This document shows positions 1 to 6,116 of a stretch of DNA of 12,658 bases, in pieces. A program made the translations under genes and the position numbers. Location: contig JAPULP010000016.1 in assembly GCA_027294815.1 (NCBI GenBank), positions 1-12,658 of the forward strand, read 5' to 3'. The notes below the pieces were generated by a model. The model was not told where the DNA came from, searched no databases, and saw nothing but the letters and a program-made list of their open reading frames with translations. Every line of letters begins with the position of its first letter. Position 1 is the stretch's first letter. The stretch comes from Gemmatimonadota bacterium. Its GTDB lineage: Bacteria; Gemmatimonadota; Gemmatimonadetes; Gemmatimonadales; GWC2-71-9.

Positions 1-405
1 GCCGCTCACGTTCAGCGTCGCAGGATCGTCACCAGTCGAAGGGTCTTCGTCCGGAAGAGGTGCTTCCTCCGGCGTCGTTCGGGGTGCCGGCTCCATCTCG
101 GTGTCTTTTTCCGGCGGCGGCGGTGCTTCGGCAACGGTCTCGCGGCGCGGCGGACTCGGGGCGGGCCGTGGTTGCTCCGCCGGGCGTTGTACGACCTCCG
201 GTGCCGGACGTACTTCGGGTTCCGGACGCGGCGCGGCAACGAGCCGGACATTGTAGACCGGCACCGTGGGAAGGGCTTGCGCGTTTGGGGCGGCAAAAAA
301 GAAAACGGCCGCTGCCCCGTGGACCACGACTGTGGCCACGAAGGCCACCCGGCTTCCACCGGCATCCCTGCGCCGGCCCCTCAGGACGGGTTTCGACTCG
401 TTCAT
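1..405 (-). CDS. TolA/TonB-like envelope energy-transducing protein, N-terminal part (runs off left edge)
   Basis: An open frame of 135 codons starts with ATG at 405-403 and continues past base 1 without a stop, so only the N-terminus is visible. It begins MNESKPVLRGRRRD, a short basic cytoplasmic tail, followed by one hydrophobic segment at about residues 20-39 containing a histidine (VVVHGAAAV, H29). After that comes a long periplasmic stretch rich in Pro, Glu and Arg (repeated RPxPE-like pieces, then PPPP near residue 98). This is the usual plan of TonB/TolA proteins: an inner-membrane anchor that contacts the TolQR/ExbBD motor and a Pro-rich rod spanning the periplasm. The start overlaps the tolR stop by 4 nt (ATGA), which supports both the start and membership in the operon. 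The C-terminal domain that would separate TolA from TonB lies outside the window, so no symbol is given. Confidence 0.82.
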   Translation of the reverse strand, partial: MNESKPVLRGRRRDAGGSRVAFVATVVVHGAAAVFFFAAPNAQALPTVPVYNVRLVAAPRPEPEVRPAPEVVQRPAEQPRPAPSPPRRETVAEAPPPPEKDTEMEPAPRTTPEEAPLPDEDPSTGDDPATLNVSG

Positions 406-824
406 CGCCCCAGCTCCTCTGCTTCGGTCACGATGCCAACATCTTCTACCCCTGCTGCCCGCATGGCGGCCAATACGCGCGCCACGACCCCCCAGGAAGC
501 CCGTGCGTCGCCGCGAAAGTACACACCGTCGGGCTGCCTCGCGTCGACAATGGCCTTGAACGATCCTCTGAACTCATCGTACGTGAGAGGGTCTTCGTCG
601 ATGAATATGACGCCATCCTTGTCAACGGTGACCGTCAAGCCCTGTCGGGGCTGGATCGGTTGCGACTCCGTACGAGGCAGCTGCACATCGACGCCGCCCT
701 GCATGATGGGTGCCGTGATCATGAAGATGATCAAGAGCACGAAGGCCACGTCCACCATCGACGTGACGTTGATCCCCGCCTCCAGCGGGAGTTCACCGCG
801 CCCGTGCAGCCCTTCCCGCGTCAT
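402..824 (-). CDS. tolR: TolR/ExbD family proton-motive-force motor subunit
   Basis: A 140-residue protein of normal length for the family. A short cytoplasmic N-terminus (MTREGLHGRGELPLEAG) leads into INVTSMVDVAFVLLIIFMIT, the family signature. The single transmembrane helix covers about residues 22-40 and carries the essential Asp (D25), which takes part in proton flow. The remaining roughly 100 residues form the periplasmic domain (GVDVQLPRTES, LTVTVDKDGVIFI, GVYFRGDARASWGVVARVLAAMRAAGV), with the fold known for ExbD and TolR. With TolQ it makes the inner-membrane motor that energises a TolA/TonB partner. The ATG lies 3 nt after the tolQ stop and the TGA overlaps the ATG of the next gene, so translation is probably coupled. 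TolR rather than ExbD is inferred from the single housekeeping-type cluster; tolB and pal are not in view. Confidence 0.9.
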   Translation of the reverse strand: MTREGLHGRGELPLEAGINVTSMVDVAFVLLIIFMITAPIMQGGVDVQLPRTESQPIQPRQGLTVTVDKDGVIFIDEDPLTYDEFRGSFKAIVDARQPDGVYFRGDARASWGVVARVLAAMRAAGVEDVGIVTEAEELGR

Positions 825-827
825 GGA

Positions 828-1544
828 TCACACTCTCCCTTCACGTGCCAGCGTCCCAATAATTTCCTGCGCAAACCCTTCCATCTCGCCTGCAAACAAG
901 CCGAGGCGATTGACCAACACGTTGTACGCGATCACGGCCGGAATCGCGACCGCCAAACCGAAGACGGTTGTGACCAGGGCAGCCGCCACGCCCGGCGCCA
1001 CGGCCGCGATGTTCCCCTAGCCACCGGCGGCGATACCGAGGAAGGTCTGCATCACACCCAGCACCGTTCCCAGCAGGCCGAGTAACGGGCTCACCGATCC
1101 AATCGTCGCCAACCAGGGTATAAACCGCGCCATGAGGTCGCGTTCCGCACCCACCTCCTTGGCGAACATCATCCGCAACACCTCCAGCTGGGTCACCGTC
1201 AACGGCTCTTGCCCGCCATGGCCCGTGTGCTGCAAGGCACCCGGACGCAATTCTGAGAAGAAATTTACTCCTTCCTTCAACAATCGTCGGTATGGTGAAG
1301 CCGGCAACTTCATCACGGCGCGATAGGCGTCTTCCAAACGATTGGTTCGCTCCAACTCGGCAAAGAACTGGTCGGCCTGCTTCTTGACCCGACGGAACTG
1401 CCACCACTTCATCACGATGAGAAACCACGATACAACTGAGAAGAACGCCAACACGACCAGGACGATCTTGATGGAGGTACTCGAGGTCGTCACCATTTCC
1501 CAAGGCGTCGCGGGGAGAGCGCCCCCGATTTGTGCAAATATCAT
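828..1544 (-). CDS. tolQ: TolQ/ExbB family proton channel, interrupted by an in-frame TAG at codon 176
   Basis: Read through the interruption, this frame encodes 238 residues, normal for TolQ/ExbB. The start ATG at 1544-1542 overlaps the epimerase stop (ATGA); an upstream in-frame TTG at 1562 is less likely. TM1 is at about residues 25-45 (KIVLVVLAFFSVVSWFLIVM), a cytoplasmic loop follows, and TM2 is at about 144-168 (WLATIGSVSPLLGLLGTVLGVM). The frame then meets TAG at 1019-1017, directly before GNIAAVAPGVAAALVTTV, the most conserved family motif. TM3 (AIPAVIAYN, about 190-208) and a normal C-terminus follow, ending at TGA 830-828. Translation stopping at TAG would lose TM3 and should not make a working channel. 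One base change from a Ser codon (TCG to TAG) explains it. It may be a sequencing or assembly error, a strain-level mutation or a true pseudogene. Family assignment is firm; functionality is unknown. Confidence 0.85.
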
Positions 1545-2488
1545 TGGTATGTTGCAATCCAATCGTAGGTGCGTTGGAGACCTTCGGCGAGGTCAACTTG
1601 CGGTGTCCAATCCCATTGCCTTGCCAGTTTGGCCGGATTCACCGCGCTTCGGGCGAGCTCTCCCGCCCTTGCCGGCGCGCGCGCGATCTGCAGGTTCGCC
1701 CCAACCACCGTAAGGAGCGTGCGAGCCAGGTCGTTCACGCTGGTTTCGATACCGGTTCCCACGTTGAACGCCAGGTCGTCGATCGAGGCAAACGCCCCAA
1801 CCTCATGGTTGGCGGCGGCCACATTCGCTCGGGCGACATCTTCGACGTACACGTAGTCACGGGTTTGCGACCCGTCGCCGAATACCGTAAGAGAGTCTTT
1901 TTTCAAGATCTTGTTGCAAAAGATGGCCACCACCCCGGCCTCGCCGTGAGGGTTTTGTCGCGGCCCGTACACGTTGGCATATCGAAGCGAAACAACGTCC
2001 AGCCCGTGTAACCGAGCATACATCGCAAGGTAGTACTCCGAGGCCAGCTTGCTTACCCCATAGGGCGACACCGGCAACTTGAGCGCCTCTTCGGGATGGG
2101 GTAGCGCATCGCCCTCCCCGTAGACCACACCGCCGGAGGAAGCAAAAATCACCCGCCGTACGCCGCCGCCACGTGCACCCTCCAGCAGGTTGAGCAACCC
2201 CGCGATGTTCACGCGCTCGTCCATGAGCGGGTCGGACACCGAAACCCTCACATCCAATTGCGCGGCGTGATGGTTCAGCACGTCGAAGTCCCCATTCCGG
2301 AGAAGCTCCCGGGCCTCCGGATCGTTGACTCCACACTGGACGAAATCGGCTTCGCCGGGCACGTTCTCCCGGCGTCCCGACGAGAGATCGTCGAGCACGG
2401 TCACCGACCACCCTCGTGCCAAATAGGCGTCGGCCACATGCGACCCGATGAAGCCGGCCCCTCCGGTGACGAGGGCCCGCTCAGTCAT
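1541..2488 (-). CDS. NAD-dependent epimerase/dehydratase, UDP-glucose 4-epimerase-like (extended SDR)
   Basis: A 315-residue extended short-chain dehydrogenase/reductase. The N-terminal Rossmann motif GGAGFIGSHV (residues 9-18) binds NAD, and D33/D34 end the second beta strand, as expected for NAD preference. The family HHAAQ is at 73-77. The catalytic Ser region is SSGGVVYG (117-124) and the catalytic pair is Y143/K147 in YGVSK. Further family landmarks are RYANVYGPRQNP (169-180) and GDGSQTRDYVYVEDVARA (204-221), typical of UDP-glucose/UDP-GlcNAc 4-epimerases and related nucleotide-sugar enzymes. It probably makes an activated sugar for LPS, capsule or glycan. The exact substrate cannot be read, so no gene symbol is given. 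It is the first gene of the tol cluster and its TGA overlaps the tolQ ATG by 4 nt. The ATG at 2488-2486 sits a few residues before the Rossmann motif; no strong ribosome site is visible. Confidence 0.9.
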   Translation of the reverse strand: MTERALVTGGAGFIGSHVADAYLARGWSVTVLDDLSSGRRENVPGEADFVQCGVNDPEARELLRNGDFDVLNHHAAQLDVRVSVSDPLMDERVNIAGLLNLLEGARGGGVRRVIFASSGGVVYGEGDALPHPEEALKLPVSPYGVSKLASEYYLAMYARLHGLDVVSLRYANVYGPRQNPHGEAGVVAIFCNKILKKDSLTVFGDGSQTRDYVYVEDVARANVAAANHEVGAFASIDDLAFNVGTGIETSVNDLARTLLTVVGANLQIARAPARAGELARSAVNPAKLARQWDWTPQVDLAEGLQRTYDWIATYQ

Positions 2489-2762
2489 GTGTTCTTGCGC
2501 GCCGTGTAATCAATCGTTCGTGAGTAGTGTTGCTGCGGGCAAATGATGGTTCTTCTCGGGATTCCGGAACATGCGATGAAGATACGGTCTTGGGCCCTTC
2601 CGTCCCACCCACGCTTAGTTTTTCCGCTTTGGACGTCGGAACGTCGTACCTTGGCACGCAGTGCGATCCACCCATCGACCGGGGTGGGTGGGGAAGAAAC
2701 ACATTGCGTTGCGGGGTGAAGGGGTCCGTGGTTTCCGTGGCCATTGGGATAGGTGGAGCGGG
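2489..2762. other. Non-coding gap upstream of the epimerase-tol operon
   Basis: This stretch of 274 bases lies between the terminator of the ssb-lysM unit and the epimerase start. It should hold the promoter and leader of the epimerase-tol operon, but I cannot find a convincing -35/-10 pair on the minus strand. It contains an inverted repeat at 2668-2691: CCACCCA and TGGGTGG arms of 7 bp with a 10-nt loop. A second CCCACCCA-type motif near 2613-2622 could pair with the same arm. Short open frames here lack family resemblance and are not called as genes. A small RNA or structured leader is possible but not shown. Confidence 0.4.
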
Positions 2763-2798
2763 TTAAAACAAAACGGGGAACGGCCAATCCGCTCCCCG
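2763..2798 (-). terminator. Intrinsic (Rho-independent) terminator after the LysM gene
   Basis: On the minus strand the arm CGGGGAGCGG (2798-2789) pairs with CCGTTCCCCG (2783-2774), giving a 10-bp stem with one G-U wobble and a 5-nt loop (ATTGG). It is followed directly by TTTTGTTTTAA (2773-2763). This is a textbook intrinsic terminator placed 84 nt after the lysM stop, ending the ssb-lysM transcription unit. Confidence 0.9.
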
Positions 2799-2882
2799 CC
2801 CAGTGAATTTCAGCGCCCCCACGCCAACCGGACAGCAGATCGCAAACGGCTGGCGGCTCGGCGGCGGGCGCGTGCGAAGCGG

Positions 2883-4349
2883 TCAGGACATCTTGCGTAT
2901 CAATCGCACGACGGCACCAGGCTGCACCCCAACGCCCGTGAGTCCCGTGATCATCGCCGACGCGGATCGTGGGCGGACGTGCGTGACCTTGAGAACAGCC
3001 ACGTGCGTCACAGGAAGCTCGACCCCCTCCTGTTCGACAATCACCTCGAACTCGTCGCCCGGTACGATCCCATCGACGCGTCCCCGGTCGACGAACACGA
3101 CGTTCCAGAGACCGGCCACCCGGTGCAGATCGCGGATCTCAATGATGGACCCCCGCATCCCGTTTTCGATCGGCACGGGGTCCACTCCACCGCGGTCGCG
3201 GAACCGCTCGATCGGCAGCGCCACCTGGCCATCGGCCACTCGTTCAAACTGTGCTACGATTTCCGCCCGAAGTTCTCGACCGTCCACCGCTACCACCCGA
3301 GCGATGCCTGTTGGGACCACAACCCGTCCCCAGCCGGGCACGAGGCGCGAAAGCCGGGACAATACGAGGGAGTCCCCGACGTGATACGTGGCGGTCTCCG
3401 GGGCGCGCAAACTGATTTGCTCATAGATCCAGGCCGAGGAGCTGGCCCGTAGCGTGGCGAGCGTGGGCTGATCGGTAGCACCGAGTACTTCGGCCCAGGG
3501 GAATCGTTCATCCTCGGTCAAAAACCCCGAAGAATAGAACCGAAGGCGTCCGGATAGACGAACCGGCGGCTGGCGGTTGACCGTCAAACCCTGCCTCGAC
3601 GCCTCGCCGGGTTGTCTGAACACGGTGCGTCCACCCCGAAAGAGGGGCGGTGGCGGTGGGGGCGGCGGCGGGGGCGGGGGCGGGAGCACTTCGGTCACCT
3701 GGTTCTCCACCTCCGGGTCCTCAACGTTGCGAAGTTGAATCGAATCGGTGACCGGAATCAGAACCGAATCGCCCACTTGCAACTGCTGGCCGGGATCCAC
3801 CCGCATTGTGTCCGGTGGAACCAGACGCAACTCTTCTCCAGGAAAGATCCAATGAGGGTTTTCGACCACCAACGTGTTGAGACGGTAAATCTCAGGCCAC
3901 AGGAACGGGTCGCCTAGATACAGCTGGGCCAACGTCCACAGCGTCTCGCCCTCACTGACGATGTGGACGCGCGGCTGCTGAAGCTGCTGCTGCTGGAGCT
4001 GGAGCTGCTGCTGCGGGAGCTGCTGGAGCTGCCGCTGCTGTCCCACCCTCGAGTCCTGGGCCGAAAGCGGAGCGGCAAGTTTTTCTCCAATGAAAATCCA
4101 ATGGGGATCTTCGACCACCGACGTGTTGAGCCGGTAGATCTCAGGCCACAGGAAGGCGTCGCCCAAATACATCTGGGCCAACGACCACAGCGTTTCGCCA
4201 TCACTGACGATATGGACGCGGAACTGCTGCAGCGGCGGCTGCTGAACCACCATCGAGTACTGGGCCGAAAGCGGAGCGGCCGCGGCTATGGCAGCCGCGG
4301 CGAGCAACGCTTCAGTACCCCTAGAACGGAAGATCGTCATCCTCCTCAT
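2883..4349 (-). CDS. Secreted protein with two LysM domains, Q-rich linker and polyproline tract
   Basis: A 488-residue exported protein. The chosen ATG (4349-4347) has GGAGG six bases upstream and opens a clean signal peptide: basic MRRMTIFRSRG, hydrophobic LLAAAAIAAAAP, and an LSA|Q cleavage site near residue 29. Two LysM domains follow at about 44-91 and 127-174 (RVHIVSxGETLWxLAQ, LGDxFLWPEIYRLN, VVExPHWIF), identical at 40 of 48 positions. LysM domains usually bind peptidoglycan, so a periplasmic or outer-envelope role is inferred. A Gln/Leu-rich linker (about 104-125) separates them. A run of 13 prolines sits near residue 225, then about 250 residues of unrecognised, beta-rich-looking sequence with VVFVDRGRVDGIVPGDEFEV, a motif also met in envelope and flagella-related proteins. 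The first 29 bp overlap the ssb 3' end. No enzyme motif is seen and the specific function is unknown. Confidence 0.88.
   Translation of the reverse strand: MRRMTIFRSRGTEALLAAAAIAAAAPLSAQYSMVVQQPPLQQFRVHIVSDGETLWSLAQMYLGDAFLWPEIYRLNTSVVEDPHWIFIGEKLAAPLSAQDSRVGQQRQLQQLPQQQLQLQQQQLQQPRVHIVSEGETLWTLAQLYLGDPFLWPEIYRLNTLVVENPHWIFPGEELRLVPPDTMRVDPGQQLQVGDSVLIPVTDSIQLRNVEDPEVENQVTEVLPPPPPPPPPPPPPLFRGGRTVFRQPGEASRQGLTVNRQPPVRLSGRLRFYSSGFLTEDERFPWAEVLGATDQPTLATLRASSSAWIYEQISLRAPETATYHVGDSLVLSRLSRLVPGWGRVVVPTGIARVVAVDGRELRAEIVAQFERVADGQVALPIERFRDRGGVDPVPIENGMRGSIIEIRDLHRVAGLWNVVFVDRGRVDGIVPGDEFEVIVEQEGVELPVTHVAVLKVTHVRPRSASAMITGLTGVGVQPGAVVRLIRKMS
3645..3683 (-). repeat. Polyproline tract (13 consecutive Pro codons)
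   Basis: Thirteen CCN codons in a row (CCG, CCC and CCA mixed) between the N-terminal LysM part and the C-terminal region of the LysM protein. Such a run makes a stiff spacer and normally needs elongation factor P for smooth translation. The complementary plus strand is a G-rich block with several GGGG/GGGGG runs. Confidence 0.85.
3828..4280 (-). repeat. Intragenic tandem duplication of the LysM module, including the end of the signal peptide
   Basis: Unit 1 spans 4280-4077 (204 bp, residues 24-91) and unit 2 spans 4076-3828 (249 bp, residues 92-174). Both open with the protein sequence AAPLSAQ: residues 24-30, where it is the end of the signal peptide, and residues 92-98, where it is internal. 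At DNA level the 27 bases at 4254-4280 and 4050-4076 match except for one base. The LysM parts match at 40 of 48 residues. Unit 2 is 45 bp longer because its linker holds a Gln/Leu expansion. Confidence 0.9.
3972..4040 (-). repeat. CAG/CTG-rich trinucleotide tract encoding the Gln/Leu linker
   Basis: The plus strand reads as repeated CTG/CTGGAG units (GCTGCTGCTGGAGCTGGAG and similar), encoding QLQQLPQQQLQLQQQQLQQ between the two LysM domains. It accounts for the 45-bp length difference between the two duplicated units, so it looks like a site of replication slippage. Confidence 0.8.
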
Positions 4350-4800
4350 CGAGCGCCTCCGGAAAGTCTTCAAACGATTCTGATCCCTTATCGGCCGATT
4401 GTGGCTGCCCAACGGCCGCGCCGGCCGGTTCCATCCCGGCCTCCGAGCTACCCCCACGGCCGGAAAGCATCATCATCTCTCGTCCGATAATCTCCGTCGT
4501 ATATCGTGTTTTCCCATCTCGGTCTTCCCAGGTGCGGTACTCGATACGACCGTCGATGTAGACCCGGTCGCCCTTCTTGAGATACCGCTCTGCCACATCC
4601 GCCAAGCCGGACCCCTTGTTGTTCCAAAGCACGACTCGGTGCCATTCGGTCTTTTCTTGGGCCTCCCCGCTGGCGCTGTTCCACTTCCGACTGGTGGCGA
4701 TGGACAGCGTCGCAACACGGCCGCCGTTGGCGGTGCTGCGGACCTCCGGGTCCTTCCCCAAGTTCCCGATCAATTGGACCTTGTTCAGACTGCGACTCAC
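4321..4800 (-). CDS. ssb: Single-stranded DNA-binding protein
   Basis: A 159-residue SSB that coats single-stranded DNA during replication, recombination and repair. The OB-fold covers roughly residues 1-108: SRSLNKVQLIGNLGKDPEVR, then VATLSIATSRKW, EWHRVVLW, and LKKGDRVYIDGRIEYRTWED. A flexible Gly/Ala/Glu-rich linker leads to an acidic tail ending DDDLPF, the tip through which SSB recruits repair and replication partners. The start is GTG at 4800-4798, because GGAGG (4810-4806) lies 5 nt upstream; a TTG at 4812 in the same frame overlaps that ribosome site and is rejected. A near-consensus promoter lies just upstream, so ssb has its own transcription start and is not dependent on tsaB. The stop is TAG, which shows that TAG is used as a normal stop here. 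The next gene starts inside the acidic-tail codons. Confidence 0.97.
   Translation of the reverse strand: MSRSLNKVQLIGNLGKDPEVRSTANGGRVATLSIATSRKWNSASGEAQEKTEWHRVVLWNNKGSGLADVAERYLKKGDRVYIDGRIEYRTWEDRDGKTRYTTEIIGREMMMLSGRGGSSEAGMEPAGAAVGQPQSADKGSESFEDFPEALDEEDDDLPF
4356..4360 (-). promoter_or_regulatory. Ribosome binding site for the LysM gene, inside ssb
   Basis: GGAGG on the minus strand, 6 nt before the ATG at 4349-4347, lies within ssb coding sequence. It selects this ATG over the longer in-frame start at 4457, whose added residues would precede and spoil the signal peptide. Confidence 0.75.
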
Positions 4801-4805
4801 GAAAA

Positions 4806-4810
4806 CCTCC
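4806..4810 (-). promoter_or_regulatory. Ribosome binding site that fixes the GTG start of ssb
   Basis: TTGGAGG precedes the GTG at 4800-4798 with a 5-nt spacer (TTTTC). Protein starting at this GTG begins MSRSLNKV, the normal SSB N-terminus. Confidence 0.85.
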
Positions 4811-4844
4811 AAAAAGTTGGCGGGATGGGCCCAGACTTCGCCAA

Positions 4845-4873
4845 ACTATAGAGGCTTTAAGTTCTTTTGTCAA
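4845..4873 (-). promoter_or_regulatory. Near-consensus sigma-70 promoter for ssb-lysM
   Basis: On the minus strand a perfect -35 box TTGACA (4873-4868) is followed by a 17-nt spacer and the -10 box TATAGT (4850-4845), which differs from TATAAT at one base. The expected transcription start is near 4838, giving a leader of about 38 nt before the ssb GTG. The surrounding DNA is clearly AT-richer than the coding regions. This is the best promoter in the window and suggests strong, constitutive expression of ssb. Confidence 0.88.
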
Positions 4874-5004
4874 TCTAATTTACGCGATTCTAACCCAACT
4901 TTTGCGAGCCGGTTTTTGCCCCAAAATTCGAGGCCTGAACGCACCCCTCCGGCCCACCGAGACTCACAAAAAAACCGATAACACACCGAAGATTCGTCTC
5001 TTGA

Positions 5005-5715
5005 TCAACCCTCAGGCAACGGCCGTCCGTGCTCCTGCTCCCATCGAACTTGCGCCTCCGCGTGCCGCCCGTAGTTGGGCTCAAACTCCGCCAGAGACCC
5101 AATGGAACGTGCGCCACCTCTCAGGCCTTTGAGCCTTAGCAGGGACGACGCCCTGGGTCCTCCCGAGAGCGGACCCACCGGATTATTGCCCGTCCAAGCG
5201 AGCATTGCTGCGGCGTAGATCACCACGCCACCCCCGACGGCGTGGACCGGCTTGACCGGAGAGCAGCCATCGAGTTCGTCTACGGACACCCGTGACGGTG
5301 CCAGGTGGGTCGTCACGGCGCTCGGCGAGAACTCGTAGACCCCAACGAACACCTCGTGGCGGAGCGCATCGTACACGGCGGCCACCGGGGTCCCATGGGG
5401 CTGCCCCGCGGAAAGCGCGCACACCATGAGCGACGGCGCCACCCAGACCGGGATCTCGCGTTGCGCCACGATCCCCTGCACCGTGGCGAACGCGATCCTC
5501 AAACCGGTAAAGCTTCCGGGACCGTCCGAGAGAGCGATCGCGCCCAGATCGTCGATCGCAACGTCGGCCAAGCCAAGGCATTGCTCGATGGCGGGCATCA
5601 GCGTGCCGGACGCGCGCCGATGGCCCAGGTTTATCTCGGCCATGAGCGCGTCACCGTCGCCCACCGCCACACTCGCGACCCCTGTTGCGGCATCGACGGC
5701 AAGACAGAGACTCAT
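5005..5715 (-). CDS. tsaB: tRNA t6A37 threonylcarbamoyladenosine biosynthesis protein TsaB
   Basis: A 236-residue ASKHA-fold protein. It is the scaffold/partner of TsaD in making N6-threonylcarbamoyladenosine at position 37 of ANN-decoding tRNAs. Family features: CLAVDAATGVASVAV at the N-terminus, then LGAIALSDGPGSFTGLRIAFATVQGI (about 57-82), the most conserved TsaB block, then YDALRHEVFVGVYEF, and the C-terminal EPNYGRHAEAQVRWE, matching the usual EPLYLR-like ending. The ATG at 5715-5713 overlaps the tsaE stop (ATGA), which also explains why a longer upstream start in this frame is rejected. TsaE, the ATPase of the same pathway, is directly upstream, a common pairing. It is the last gene of the radC-rel-uvrB-tsaEB group; a 204-bp gap to ssb follows. 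Confidence 0.95.
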   Translation of the reverse strand: MSLCLAVDAATGVASVAVGDGDALMAEINLGHRRASGTLMPAIEQCLGLADVAIDDLGAIALSDGPGSFTGLRIAFATVQGIVAQREIPVWVAPSLMVCALSAGQPHGTPVAAVYDALRHEVFVGVYEFSPSAVTTHLAPSRVSVDELDGCSPVKPVHAVGGGVVIYAAAMLAWTGNNPVGPLSGGPRASSLLRLKGLRGGARSIGSLAEFEPNYGRHAEAQVRWEQEHGRPLPEG

Positions 5716-6116
5716 CGCAAACGCTCCACTCGTCGCATGTCGGGATGCTCGACGTGGGTGAAGTGAAGATGGGCGTCGGGAGGAGGCGCATACTCTCCCG
5801 CCAGCTCCGGCCACTCGATCAGGAGCAGCCGTGCGGCCTGCTGGACGCCGGCGAAATCCAGGTCCAGCGCCTCGTCGGCATGGCGCAACCGGTAGCAATC
5901 GACGTGAACCAGGAGTCCGGACGGAGAGGGGTATTCATGGACCAACGCAAACGTCGGGCTGTGTGCCTCGCCGGCTGCCGCCGCCTGGCTCAGCGCGTGC
6001 ACAAAGGTCGTTTTCCCGCTTCCCAGTTCGCCCGTGAGCCACACAACCGATCCGGGTGGGAGCTCCACCCACAGAGCAGCCGCGGCGCGCTCCAATTCGT
6101 CCAGCGTGACCTTCAC
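5712..6116 (-). CDS. tsaE: tRNA t6A37 biosynthesis ATPase TsaE
   Basis: A 134-residue P-loop ATPase of normal TsaE length that drives turnover of the TsaBD complex in t6A synthesis. The Walker A motif is GELGSGKTTF (about residues 29-38). Other family landmarks are HSPTFALVHEYP (SPTF near residue 54), VHVDCYRLRHADEALDLDF (the H-D-YRL motif), and LLLIEWPEL (IEW near residue 100). The start codon is GTG at 6116-6114, overlapping the uvrB TGA by 4 nt; the TGA overlaps the tsaB ATG by 4 nt. The tsaE-tsaB pair therefore looks translationally coupled to uvrB. Confidence 0.95.
   Translation of the reverse strand: MKVTLDELERAAAALWVELPPGSVVWLTGELGSGKTTFVHALSQAAAAGEAHSPTFALVHEYPSPSGLLVHVDCYRLRHADEALDLDFAGVQQAARLLLIEWPELAGEYAPPPDAHLHFTHVEHPDMRRVERLR

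Noticed and set aside
1017..1019. Reassignment of TAG to an amino acid in this organism
   Set aside because: ssb ends with TAG exactly after DDDLPF, the conserved SSB C-terminus, so TAG acts as a normal stop. Local suppression is not excluded.
60..1085. Plus-strand open frame (341 codons) over tolA/tolR/tolQ
   Set aside because: Arg/His/Pro-rich shadow crossing three conserved minus-strand genes.
2489..2762. Sigma-70 promoter for the epimerase-tol operon
   Set aside because: Several TTG-containing candidates were tried on the minus strand; none had an acceptable -10 box at 16-18 nt.
4810..4812. TTG start for ssb, adding MEVF before the GTG start
   Set aside because: The TTG overlaps the GGAGG ribosome site of the GTG at 4800, and the GTG start gives the standard SSB N-terminus.
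4874..5004. Intrinsic terminator after tsaB
   Set aside because: A run of seven T on the minus strand is present near 4970-4976, but I could not find a convincing GC stem directly before it.
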